From: CAZVIK01 sp964627045
GTDB taxonomy: Bacteria > Acidobacteriota > Terriglobia > Bryobacterales > Bryobacteraceae
NCBI GenBank assembly: GCA_964627045.1
Contig: CAZVIK010000006.1
Coordinates: 1 to 47,483 of the forward strand
Direction: 5' to 3'
Length of the DNA stretch: 47,483 nucleotides
In this document: positions 17,726 through 26,629 of the stretch, in pieces
How the letters are laid out: every line of letters begins with the position of its first letter
Position numbering within the stretch: the first letter of the stretch is position 1
Translations under genes and position numbers: made by a program
Notes under the pieces: model-generated
Seen by the model: only the letters and a program-made list of their open reading frames with translations
What the model was told of the DNA's origin: nothing
The model's database searches: none

Positions 17726-19199
17726 CCAGGGCACCACAAACACCAAGGTCCTACTTGTCGACGGGGCCGGCGCCGTGGTGGCGCGTGCCTCCCGCCCCCT
17801 GGAAATCGCTTTCCCCCAGCCCGGTTGGGTGGAGCAGGCCGCCGGCGCCCTGTGGGAGAGCGTCTCCCAAGCCATCGACGACTGTCTGGCGCAGGCCGGC
17901 GGCCCTGAGATCGCCGCCATCGGCGTAACCAACCAGCGCGAGTCGGTCGCAGCCTGGGACCGGAAGACCGGTGAGCCGGTCGCTCCGTGCGCCGTCTGGC
18001 AATGCCGCCGTAGCGCCCCGTTTTGCGACGAGCTTCGCCGCCGCGGCCTGGAGCCGCTGCTGCGGGAACGCACGGGCCTCGCCATCGATCCACTGTTCTC
18101 CGCGAGCAAAATGCGCTGGATTCTGGACCATACCCCCGGCGGCGCGAAGCGCGCCGAAGCCGGCGAGATTTGCCTGGGGACGGTTGATAGCTGGGTGTTG
18201 TTCAATCTCACCGGCGGCGAGGTTCACGCCTGCGACGCCACCAACGCCTCGCGCACACAGTTGTTGAACTTGCGCACTCTGGATTGGGACGAGGAACTGC
18301 TCGCCCTCTTCGGAATCCCCCGGCCGGCATTGCCCCGGGTGGGCCGTTCCAGCGAGGCCTTCGGCGAGACGGCCGCCATCGGGCGGCTTGCCGCCGGCGT
18401 TCCGATCGCCGCCCTGATTGGCGACTCCCACGCCGCGCTGTTCGGGCACGCGGCCTTCGCGCCGGGTTCGGTGAAGGCCACCTATGGGACCGGATCGTCT
18501 CTGATGACCCTGGTCGAACAACCCGTCCTTTCCGGAGGCGGTCTCTCGACCACCGTCGCCTGGTGGCGCGGCGCCGCCGCGGCCTATGCGCTGGAGGGGA
18601 ACATCACGGCAACCGGCGGCGCCGTCCAGTGGCTGGGAGAGTTTCTGCGGCTTCCCGATCCCGCCCGCGACGCCGCGGAGTTGGCCGCGACAGTCTCCGA
18701 TACCGGCGGCGTCTACCTTGTGCCGGCCTTCGCCGGGCTGGGGGCGCCGCACTGGGATGCCGGCGCCCGCGGCCTGATCGCGGGGCTGACGCGCGGCTCC
18801 ACCGCGGCCCAGGTAGCCCGCGCCACCATCGAGTCGATCGCCTTCCAGGTTCGTGACGTCTTCGAAGCCATGCGCCGGGATGTGCCCGTGGACCTGCCGG
18901 AGCTGATGGCCGACGGCGGCGCCAGCCGGAACGATTCGCTCATGCAGTTCCAGGCCGATATCCTTGGCCGGCCGGTGGTTCGCAATCTCTCGACGGATCT
19001 CTCGGCCATCGGCGCCGCCTGGCTGGCGGGTCTTGCCGTGGGGGTTTGGGGATCCACCGGCGATTTGACGGCGCTTCCGCGGGCCGAAGACCGTTTCGAG
19101 CCGCGCATGCCGGCCTCCGAGCGCCAGGCACGATGCGCCGGTTGGGAGGACGCCGTCGCTAGGACGCTGTCACATTCCGCTGCCACCCGGCGGCCCTGA
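17697..19199 (+). CDS. FGGY-family carbohydrate kinase
   Basis: A 500 aa sugar kinase of the FGGY family (glycerol/xylulose/apulose kinase class). DQGTTNTK at 10-17 is the first phosphate-binding loop, DSHAALFGHAAF and GTGSSLM the second, and LMADGGASRNDSLMQFQADIL near the end the ATP/sugar C-terminal region. It should phosphorylate a keto sugar with ATP in the cytoplasm. The start at 17697 follows GGGAG and gives MKRKLVLAVDQ; the frame overlaps the preceding gene by 29 bases. The sequence is closer in feel to glycerol kinase-type members (QNVTAxG-like region: EGNITATGGAVQWL), but the context is catabolic for a ketose, so I leave the sugar unnamed. Confidence 0.9.
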   Translation: MKRKLVLAVDQGTTNTKVLLVDGAGAVVARASRPLEIAFPQPGWVEQAAGALWESVSQAIDDCLAQAGGPEIAAIGVTNQRESVAAWDRKTGEPVAPCAVWQCRRSAPFCDELRRRGLEPLLRERTGLAIDPLFSASKMRWILDHTPGGAKRAEAGEICLGTVDSWVLFNLTGGEVHACDATNASRTQLLNLRTLDWDEELLALFGIPRPALPRVGRSSEAFGETAAIGRLAAGVPIAALIGDSHAALFGHAAFAPGSVKATYGTGSSLMTLVEQPVLSGGGLSTTVAWWRGAAAAYALEGNITATGGAVQWLGEFLRLPDPARDAAELAATVSDTGGVYLVPAFAGLGAPHWDAGARGLIAGLTRGSTAAQVARATIESIAFQVRDVFEAMRRDVPVDLPELMADGGASRNDSLMQFQADILGRPVVRNLSTDLSAIGAAWLAGLAVGVWGSTGDLTALPRAEDRFEPRMPASERQARCAGWEDAVARTLSHSAATRRP

Positions 19200-19212
19200 G
19201 ACCGGAGGACCC

Positions 19213-20196
19213 ATGGCGCGCATCGACGAACTGCGTTTGATGGCCAAGGTGGCGCGGCTCTACCACCAACAGGGCTTCACGCAGGTCGAGATCATGGAGC
19301 GGCTCAACATCCACCAGTCCACCGTCTCGCGCGTCCTGAAGCGCGCCGAAAAGGAGGGCATCGTTCGCGTAATTGTCAGCGTGCCTTCCGGGACGCATCC
19401 CGAACTCGAAGAGGCGCTCCAGTCCAAGTACCAATTGCAGGACGCCGTGGTGGTGGATTGCGTGGACGACGAGGACCAGATCGTGCGCGACCTTGGCGCG
19501 GCGGCCGCCTTCACCCTGGAAAACACGCTGAAGCCGGGCGACGTCATCGGGATCTCCTGCTGGAGCGCCGCCCTGCTGGCCATGGTAGACGCGATGCATC
19601 CCTCGCAGCGCGCCGCGGGAACGCGCGTGGTGCAGATCCTCGGCGGCGTCGGCAGCCCCGGCGCCGCCATGCACGCGACCAACGTCACCCGCAGGCTCGC
19701 CGGCCTGATTTCCGCCGAGGCGACGCTGTTGCCGGCTCCCGGCGTGGTCGGTTCGGCCGAAACTCGTCGTGTCCTGTTGCGCGACCAGTACGTGCAGGAA
19801 GCGCTCGCGCGGTTCCGGTCGGTCACCGTGGCGCTGGTGGGCATCGGCGCGGTCGAGCCGTCGAAGATGCTGGCGGCCAGCGGCAACGTCTTCTCGAACC
19901 AGGAACTTCGGCAGTTGACCAGTCAAGGCGCGGTCGGCGACATCTGCCTCCGGTTTTTCGACCAGGCCGGCCAGCCGGTGATCACGCCCTTGAACGACCG
20001 GGTCATCAGCATGGAATTGAGCGACCTCCGCCGCGTCCCCAGGGTGATCGGCGTTGCCGGAGGGAAGCGAAAGACGGCGGCGGTGCGCGGCGCGCTCAAC
20101 GGCAAACTGGTGAACGTTCTCATTACGGACCGCGCCATGGCGGAACGCCTGCTGGCCGGCAAGTCCGAGGCGAAGGGAGCGGGACGGGCGCGATGA
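19213..20196 (+). CDS. SorC/DeoR-type sugar-binding transcriptional regulator
   Basis: A 327 aa regulator with an N-terminal helix-turn-helix (GFTQVEIMERLNIHQSTVSRV, about residues 22-42; KRAEKEGIVRVIVSVP) and a C-terminal SorC sugar-binding domain (about 60-320). GISCWSAALLAMVDAM and VVQILGGVGSPGA are typical of that effector domain, which binds phosphorylated sugars. The start at 19213 follows GGAGG at 19204-19208. It lies within the operon, so it is probably autoregulated; its likely targets are the promoters near 15.8-15.9 kb. Whether it activates or represses cannot be told. Confidence 0.92.
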   Translation: MARIDELRLMAKVARLYHQQGFTQVEIMERLNIHQSTVSRVLKRAEKEGIVRVIVSVPSGTHPELEEALQSKYQLQDAVVVDCVDDEDQIVRDLGAAAAFTLENTLKPGDVIGISCWSAALLAMVDAMHPSQRAAGTRVVQILGGVGSPGAAMHATNVTRRLAGLISAEATLLPAPGVVGSAETRRVLLRDQYVQEALARFRSVTVALVGIGAVEPSKMLAASGNVFSNQELRQLTSQGAVGDICLRFFDQAGQPVITPLNDRVISMELSDLRRVPRVIGVAGGKRKTAAVRGALNGKLVNVLITDRAMAERLLAGKSEAKGAGRAR

Positions 20197-20846
20197 GACG
20201 ATGGTGCTTCGCCGCGGCGTTGTCATTGGCCTGCTTCGCTCTCGCTTCCTGCGTACCTTGGACCGTGCGCCCCATCGGGAGCGGCGCGGAATCGGCCGGG
20301 GCGGGCGCGCAGACGCCCGCGGCCTTCGTGGAATCGCTTTGGGACGCCAAGCTCTTGCCGGCGGTGAGAACCGCCGCTGTGGACGCGCGAACGCTGCTCG
20401 ATGCCCTGGCGGCGTCGCCGGATGCCGCGATAGCGGCCCACGCGCGCCGAGAGGGCTCCGGGCCCGCGTACTTTATCGTGAAGGGCAGCGGCATCGTCCG
20501 GAATGTGGATACCAGTTCGCGCGCCGGCCTGGCCCTGGTGGATGTCGCGCCGTTCGACGGGCGCCCCGACATCTCCATCCAGATCGGCCCCGTGCTGCGC
20601 GGAGTGTCGTTGCGCGACGCCACCGGGTTGGTGCGCTTTTCCGATTTCGTGAACCAGTTGGAGTATGCCGACGTGGGCAATGAACTGAACGCCCGCGTTC
20701 TGAAAAGCGTTCTGGCGCCGATCGATCCTTCGGCCCTCGGAGGCCGGACTGTGACGTTCGCCGGTACGCTTGCTGCGGAGACGTCCGCTGTGCCGCCGCT
20801 GCGTGAGCTGGTCCCCGTGGAGCTTTCGGTGGAGGCGCGGCCGTGA
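20193..20846 (+). CDS. DUF2291 family lipoprotein, ABC-importer associated
   Basis: A 217 aa predicted lipoprotein: signal peptide with lipobox LAS-C20, then a family-typical periplasmic domain (AFVESLWDAKLLPAV; FIVKGSGIVRNVDTSSRAGLALVDV; IQIGPVLRGVSLRD; VRFSDFVNQLEYADVGNELNARV). DUF2291 genes are usually found beside ribose-type ABC transporters, and this one sits between the regulator and the ATPase, joined by ATGA and GTGA overlaps. Function is unknown; a role as a periplasmic adaptor to the importer or in holding substrate at the membrane is my inference. The Cys at 20 is the predicted attachment point. Confidence 0.85.
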   Translation: MRRWCFAAALSLACFALASCVPWTVRPIGSGAESAGAGAQTPAAFVESLWDAKLLPAVRTAAVDARTLLDALAASPDAAIAAHARREGSGPAYFIVKGSGIVRNVDTSSRAGLALVDVAPFDGRPDISIQIGPVLRGVSLRDATGLVRFSDFVNQLEYADVGNELNARVLKSVLAPIDPSALGGRTVTFAGTLAAETSAVPPLRELVPVELSVEARP

Positions 20847-22381
20847 CGCCGCCGTCCCCGCCCGAGGTTGTGCTGGAGGCGCGGAACGTCTCGGTGCAGT
20901 ATCCGGGAACGCTGGCGCTCGATGACGTCAGCTTCGCGCTCCGGCGCGGCAGGGTCAGCGCCTTGATCGGGGAGAACGGCGCGGGAAAGTCCACGCTGGT
21001 AAACGTGCTGGCAGGCATCCTGCAACCCACCCAGGGACGCCTCCTCCTGAATGGGGCTCCTCTCACCCTCCGGTCGGTGCGGGACGCCGACGCCTGCGGC
21101 ATCGGCATCATCCACCAGGAACTGAACCTGTGCCCGAACCTTAGCGTCGCCGAGAACATCTTCCTCGGGCGCGAACTCACCGGGCGTGGAGTGCTCGACA
21201 AGAAGGGGCAGGAAGAGCGCGCCCGCCAATTGCTCACGCGCCTGGAGCAGCCCATCGATGCCGCGACGCTGGTGGGCGATCTGCCGCTCGGCCGGCAACA
21301 AGTCGTCGAGATCGCCAAGGCCCTGAACCGCGACGTCCGCGTGCTGATGATGGACGAGCCCACATCGGCTTTGAGCGCGGGTGAGATCGCCGTGCTGTTC
21401 CGCATCATCCGGGACCTGGCGGCGCGCGGCGTCGCCATCGTCTACATCTCCCACCGGCTCGATGAACTGCTTGGCATTGCCGACAGCGTGTCGGTTCTTC
21501 GCGACGGGCGGATGGTGGCCGAGTCGCCCGCCTCAGAGGTAGACACCCGCTGGATTGTCGAACAAATGACCGGCCGTCCGGCCGGAGCCCGGGAGGCGGC
21601 CGCCGATTCGCCATCTGGCCCGGAGTTGCTTCGCGTCGAAGGACTGTCGCTCACCGGGCGCGGCGGCCGGCGCTTGGTGCGCGATGTTTCATTCACACTT
21701 CGCGCCGGTGAGGTGCTGGGCGTCTACGGGCTCATGGGCGCGGGTCGCACAGAGATGCTGGAGTGCCTGATGGGACTGCACGCGGAGGCGGGCGGCGGCA
21801 TTTGGCTTGACGGCAAGCCGCTCGGCCGCCTGGACGCCGCCGCGCGTATCGCCGTGGGCCTGGCGATGGTCCCCGAATCGCGCCAGGTCAACGGCATTGT
21901 TCAGACCCTCAGCGTTCAGGCGAACATGACGCTTTCCAGCCTCGGCAAGCTGTCGCTCGGGCCCTGGCTCGCGCCCGCCGCTGAGCGCGAGGCCGCCACG
22001 AAGATGGTAGCCGGCCTCCGCATCAAGGCTCGCCGCCTCGCCATGGAAATCGGCGCGTTGAGCGGCGGGAACCAGCAGAAGGTTGTCATCGCCCGTTGCC
22101 TGATGTCCGGGCCGCGCGTCCTGTTGCTTGACGAGCCGACCCGCGGCGTGGACGTCGCCAACAAGCGCGAGATCCACGCCATCGTCCGGCGCCTGGCCCA
22201 GGCGGGGATGGGGATCATCCTGGTGTCCTCGGAACTGGACGAGGTGCGTGCTGCGGCCCAACGCATCCTGGTGATGTCGCGAGGCGCGGTTACGGCCGAG
22301 TTCGAAGCCTCCCGGGCCAGCGGCGCGGACCTGGCCGTGGCCGCCTCGGCCTCTCCCGAACCCAAGGAGTGCACCGAATGA
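20843..22381 (+). CDS. Ribose-type sugar ABC importer ATP-binding protein (RbsA/MglA family)
   Basis: A 512 aa tandem ABC ATPase that energises sugar import. The first nucleotide site has Walker A GENGAGKST at 43-51 and HQELNLCPNLSVAENIFLGR; LPLGRQQVVEIAKAL is its signature region. The second ATPase half has a degenerate Walker A (GLMGAGRTE) and signature LSGGNQQKVVIARCL, the usual asymmetry in the RbsA/MglA family. The GTG start at 20843 overlaps the DUF2291 gene (GTGA). Pairs with the permease and binding protein that follow. The sugar is not fixed by sequence. Confidence 0.94.
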   Translation: MTPPSPPEVVLEARNVSVQYPGTLALDDVSFALRRGRVSALIGENGAGKSTLVNVLAGILQPTQGRLLLNGAPLTLRSVRDADACGIGIIHQELNLCPNLSVAENIFLGRELTGRGVLDKKGQEERARQLLTRLEQPIDAATLVGDLPLGRQQVVEIAKALNRDVRVLMMDEPTSALSAGEIAVLFRIIRDLAARGVAIVYISHRLDELLGIADSVSVLRDGRMVAESPASEVDTRWIVEQMTGRPAGAREAAADSPSGPELLRVEGLSLTGRGGRRLVRDVSFTLRAGEVLGVYGLMGAGRTEMLECLMGLHAEAGGGIWLDGKPLGRLDAAARIAVGLAMVPESRQVNGIVQTLSVQANMTLSSLGKLSLGPWLAPAAEREAATKMVAGLRIKARRLAMEIGALSGGNQQKVVIARCLMSGPRVLLLDEPTRGVDVANKREIHAIVRRLAQAGMGIILVSSELDEVRAAAQRILVMSRGAVTAEFEASRASGADLAVAASASPEPKECTE

Positions 22382-23391
22382 CCCCGGCCGCCGTGCTATT
22401 CCGCCTTCGGGCGTTGATCGTCCTCATCGCCCTGGCCTCGATCTTCGCTTGGCTGTCGCCGGCGTTCCTCACGTCCGGCAATCTCACGATCCTGGTGAAG
22501 CACGTGGCCATCAACGCCATCCTCGCCTTGGGGATGACGTTCGTGATTCTCAGCGGCGGCATCGACCTTTCGGTGGGCTCGGTGGCCGGGCTGGCCGGGA
22601 TTGTCGCCGGCGGCCTGTTGAATTCCGGCCTGGTGTTGCACTCGGCCGGAGTGGTGGTCTACTTCCATACCTGGCTCGTGGTCCTCATGGCGCTCATGGC
22701 CGGAGCGCTCGTGGGGGCCGCCAACGGTTTCCTGGTCGCCTACCTGCGCGTGGCGCCTTTCATCGTTACCCTGGGCTCGCTCTATGTCGCCCGCGGCGCC
22801 GCGCTTCTGATTTCGAACGGCGCCACCTTCCCCGACGTGGCTGGCAAACCGGAGTTGGGAAACACCGGCTTCCTGTCGTTGGGCGCGGGGGCGTTCTGGG
22901 GTCTGCCCGTCCCGATCTGGATCATGCTGGCGTTTGCGGCGGCCGGGCTGCTCGTCGCCGAGCGCACGCCGTTCGGCCGCCGCGTTTACGCCGTGGGCGG
23001 GAATGAGCGCGCCGCCGAGCTTTCCGGCGTCCGCGTGAAGCGTGTGAAGTTCGCCGTCTATGTGATCTCGGGCTTCTGCGCGGCCACCGTGGGCCTCATC
23101 ATCGCGTCGCAGCTCGCTTCGGCGCACCCCGCCACGGGCGAGACCTTCGAGCTGAACGCCATCGCCGCGGTCGTGCTCGGCGGCACGTCCCTGATGGGAG
23201 GCCGGGGCAGCGTCGGAGGCACCATCATCGGGGCCTTCGTCATCGGCGTGCTGGCCGACGGCTTGATTCTGCTCGGCGTCTCGGAGTTCTGGCAGATTGT
23301 GATCAAGGGACTGGTGATCGTGCTGGCCGTCATTCTGGACCAGATGCAGCAGCAGTACTCGCGGCGGGCTGCCGCCGCCATGAGGAGTTGA
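22378..23391 (+). CDS. Ribose-type sugar ABC importer permease (RbsC family)
   Basis: A 337 aa inner-membrane permease with about nine or ten membrane segments. ILALGMTFVILSGGIDLSVGS is the hallmark of the RbsC/XylH/AraH family, and NERAAELSGVRVKRVKFAVY and VLGGTSLMGGRGSVGGTIIGA are the cytoplasmic loop and last-helix motifs. Start at 22378 follows AAGGAG and overlaps the ATPase stop by ATGA. It forms the transport channel with RbsA-like and RbsB-like proteins of this operon. Confidence 0.94.
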   Translation: MTPAAVLFRLRALIVLIALASIFAWLSPAFLTSGNLTILVKHVAINAILALGMTFVILSGGIDLSVGSVAGLAGIVAGGLLNSGLVLHSAGVVVYFHTWLVVLMALMAGALVGAANGFLVAYLRVAPFIVTLGSLYVARGAALLISNGATFPDVAGKPELGNTGFLSLGAGAFWGLPVPIWIMLAFAAAGLLVAERTPFGRRVYAVGGNERAAELSGVRVKRVKFAVYVISGFCAATVGLIIASQLASAHPATGETFELNAIAAVVLGGTSLMGGRGSVGGTIIGAFVIGVLADGLILLGVSEFWQIVIKGLVIVLAVILDQMQQQYSRRAAAAMRS

Positions 23392-23392
23392 G

Positions 23393-24514
<1,122 letters not shown>

Positions 24515-24522
24515 AAATCGAA

Positions 24523-25935
24523 ATGGCTGCGATGACGCTGGCAGTGATCGTTGGGAACCGGGACTTCTTCCCGGATCGCCTGGTGACCGAGGCGCGCCAG
24601 GACCTGGCGAAGCTCTTTAAGGAGATGTCGATCGAGCCGGTGATCGTATCGGAAACCGATACCAAGCTCGGCTCGGTGGAAACCTGGGCGCACGCTAAGC
24701 GCTGCGCCGAGTTGTTCCGCACCAACCGCGACCGGATCGACGGCGTTCTGGTCACGCTGCCGAACTTCGGCGACGAGAAGGGCGTCGCCGATACGCTGAA
24801 GCTCTCGGGCCTCGACGTGCCCATCCTGGTTCAGGCGTACCCGGACGACCCCGGCCGTCTTAACGTCGAGCGCCGCCGCGACGGCTTCTGCGGCAAAATC
24901 TCGGTCTGCAACAACCTCCGCCAGTACGGCTTCCCCTACACGCTCACGACGCTTCACACCGACGAACTGCTGAGCGATACCTTCCGCGCAGACCTGAAGG
25001 AGTTCCTGGGCGTGTGCCGCGTGGTGCGCGGCCTGCGCCGGGCTCGCATCGGCGCGGTGGGCGCGCGCCCCAACGCCTTCAACACTACCCGCTACAGCGA
25101 AAAGCTGCTGGAAGCGTCCGGCATTAGCGTCAGCACCATCGACCTGTCCGAGGTCCTCGGCGACGCCGGCCGCATCCCGGACGCCGACATCCGCGTGAAG
25201 GCCAAGGTCGATGAGATCCGCGCCTACGCCGATTCCGCGGCCGTGCCGCCCGCGGCGCTCGTGAAGATGGCCAAACTCGCCATCGTGCTCGGAGACTGGA
25301 TGAGCGCCAACGACATCCACGCCACCGCCCTGCAATGTTGGACCTCGCTCCAGAAGAACTACGGCGTCAACTGCTGCACCGTCATGAGCATGATGAGCGA
25401 AAAGCTCTTGCCCAGCGCCTGCGAAGTCGACGTCGCCGGCGCCGTCGCCATGTACGCGCTCCAACTGGCATCGGAGGCTCCCAGCGCCCTGGTCGATTGG
25501 AACAACAACTTCGCCAAAGAGCCGGACAAGTGCGTGGTGTTCCACTGCGGCAACTGGGCCAAGAGCTTCGTGCCCGGCGTCAAGATCGCCAACGCTCCGA
25601 TTCTCGGCTCCACCCTCGGCGTCGAGAACACCTTCGGTGCCATGGACGGACGCGCACCGGCCGGGCCGGTCACCTTCGCCCGCATCAGCACCGATGACGA
25701 GATCGGGCTCATCCGCGCCTACACCGCCGAGGGCCGCTTCACCGACGACCCGTTGGACACCTTTGGATCACGCGCCGTCGTGGAAGTCCCCGGACTACAG
25801 AAGCTCATGCGGCACATCTGCCGGAACGGCTTCGAGCACCACGTCGCCATGAACGCCTCCCACTGCGCGGGAGTTCTGGCGGAGGCCTTCGAAAACTACC
25901 TCGGTTGGGAGACCTACCGGCACGGCGCGGAGTAA
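24523..25935 (+). CDS. L-fucose/L-arabinose isomerase-like protein (COG2407 class)
   Basis: A 470 aa cytoplasmic protein of the fucose/arabinose isomerase fold, which converts aldoses to ketoses with a divalent metal. The N-terminal half is Rossmann-like (LAVIVGNRDFFPD; IDGVLVTLPNFGDEKGVADT; PILVQAYPDDP) and the middle contains the fold's conserved loops (GKISVCNNLRQYGFPYT; VGARPNAFNTTRYSEK). CTVMSMMSEKLLPSACEVDV and VFHCGNWAKSF follow in the C-terminal half. The start at 24523 has GGAAAGAGG upstream; ATG 24532 is also possible. It closes the operon and is the likely first enzyme after import. Substrate unknown; it is not a clear AraA or FucI. Confidence 0.82.
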   Translation: MAAMTLAVIVGNRDFFPDRLVTEARQDLAKLFKEMSIEPVIVSETDTKLGSVETWAHAKRCAELFRTNRDRIDGVLVTLPNFGDEKGVADTLKLSGLDVPILVQAYPDDPGRLNVERRRDGFCGKISVCNNLRQYGFPYTLTTLHTDELLSDTFRADLKEFLGVCRVVRGLRRARIGAVGARPNAFNTTRYSEKLLEASGISVSTIDLSEVLGDAGRIPDADIRVKAKVDEIRAYADSAAVPPAALVKMAKLAIVLGDWMSANDIHATALQCWTSLQKNYGVNCCTVMSMMSEKLLPSACEVDVAGAVAMYALQLASEAPSALVDWNNNFAKEPDKCVVFHCGNWAKSFVPGVKIANAPILGSTLGVENTFGAMDGRAPAGPVTFARISTDDEIGLIRAYTAEGRFTDDPLDTFGSRAVVEVPGLQKLMRHICRNGFEHHVAMNASHCAGVLAEAFENYLGWETYRHGAE

Positions 25936-25967
25936 GCCGGGCGGTGTGGAGCGGCCACGCGCGGCGG

Positions 25968-26573
25968 TCAGGATTGCGGCGCTGGCGCCGTGCGTTTTCG
26001 CCCGGCGAAATAGGTAAGCAGGAACAGGCCCAGCGCCAGCGCCGCCGCGCCGGCCGCGAAGTGCCAGGCGTGGGCTTTCAGCCAGTCGGTGGAGTGCGCG
26101 CCCAACTGCGAGCCGAGCCACGCGAGGCCGATGTAGCGCGGGATGCGCCCCGCCACCACCGATACCAGGAACCACAAAGGGCTCGCACCGAGCGCGCCCG
26201 CCGACAGCACGAACATCTTGGTCGGCAGCGGGATCGGCGAGAGCACCGAAATGAACACCGTGATCAGTCCGTACTGCTGAAACCACTCTCGCAGCATGCG
26301 TGCCTTGCCAGTCCGGGTCTGCCGGTCCAGGTAGTTCTTGCCACCCTTCCGCGCCAGGTAGAAGAGGAACAGGCAACCCACGGCGGAACCGGTGGTCGCC
26401 AGAACCACGGCCAGCGGCGCCGCCTCGGGCTTCACCGCGCTCAACGCGATCAGAAGAGCATCGACGCCCGTGGTCAACGGGACCCCCGCCGAATCCAGCA
26501 GGGCAACCAGAAACAGCCCCGGCAATCCCCACGACGCCACGGCTGCGAGCAGTGCTTTCAGGCTAGCCTCCAA
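25968..26573 (-). CDS. DedA/VTT-domain membrane protein
   Basis: A 201 aa membrane protein with the VTT (SNARE-associated/DedA) core: LPGLFLVALLDSAGVPL, then GCLFLFYLARKGGKNYL, the amphipathic segment WFQQYGLITVFISVLSPIPLPTKMF, and GRIPRYIGLAWLG. Relatives are lipid scramblases/flippases and undecaprenyl-phosphate translocases. The start is doubtful. TTG at 26573 gives the longest frame. A GGAGG within that codon run would instead serve CTG at 26561 or GTG at 26540. The gene begins inside the T-run of the terminator of the gene upstream, so its promoter must lie there or in read-through. Confidence 0.82.
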   Translation of the reverse strand: MEASLKALLAAVASWGLPGLFLVALLDSAGVPLTTGVDALLIALSAVKPEAAPLAVVLATTGSAVGCLFLFYLARKGGKNYLDRQTRTGKARMLREWFQQYGLITVFISVLSPIPLPTKMFVLSAGALGASPLWFLVSVVAGRIPRYIGLAWLGSQLGAHSTDWLKAHAWHFAAGAAALALGLFLLTYFAGRKRTAPAPQS

Positions 26574-26607
26574 AAAAGAAGCGCCGCCGGCTTCCGACCG
26601 GCGGCGC
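26572..26607 (-). terminator. Intrinsic terminator of the Oar-like receptor gene
   Basis: GCGCCGCCGG at 26581-26590 pairs with CCGGCGGCGC at 26598-26607 across a 7-base loop: a perfect 10 bp stem. On the minus strand it is followed by TTCTTTTTT (26580-26572). It lies 22 bases after the receptor stop codon. Confidence 0.93.
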
Positions 26608-26629
26608 CATGGTTGCTACTGTTACACGG

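Noticed and set aside
16694..18211. A 505-codon minus-strand frame across the transketolase and kinase genes
   Set aside because: Antisense shadow; both plus-strand genes carry intact family motifs.
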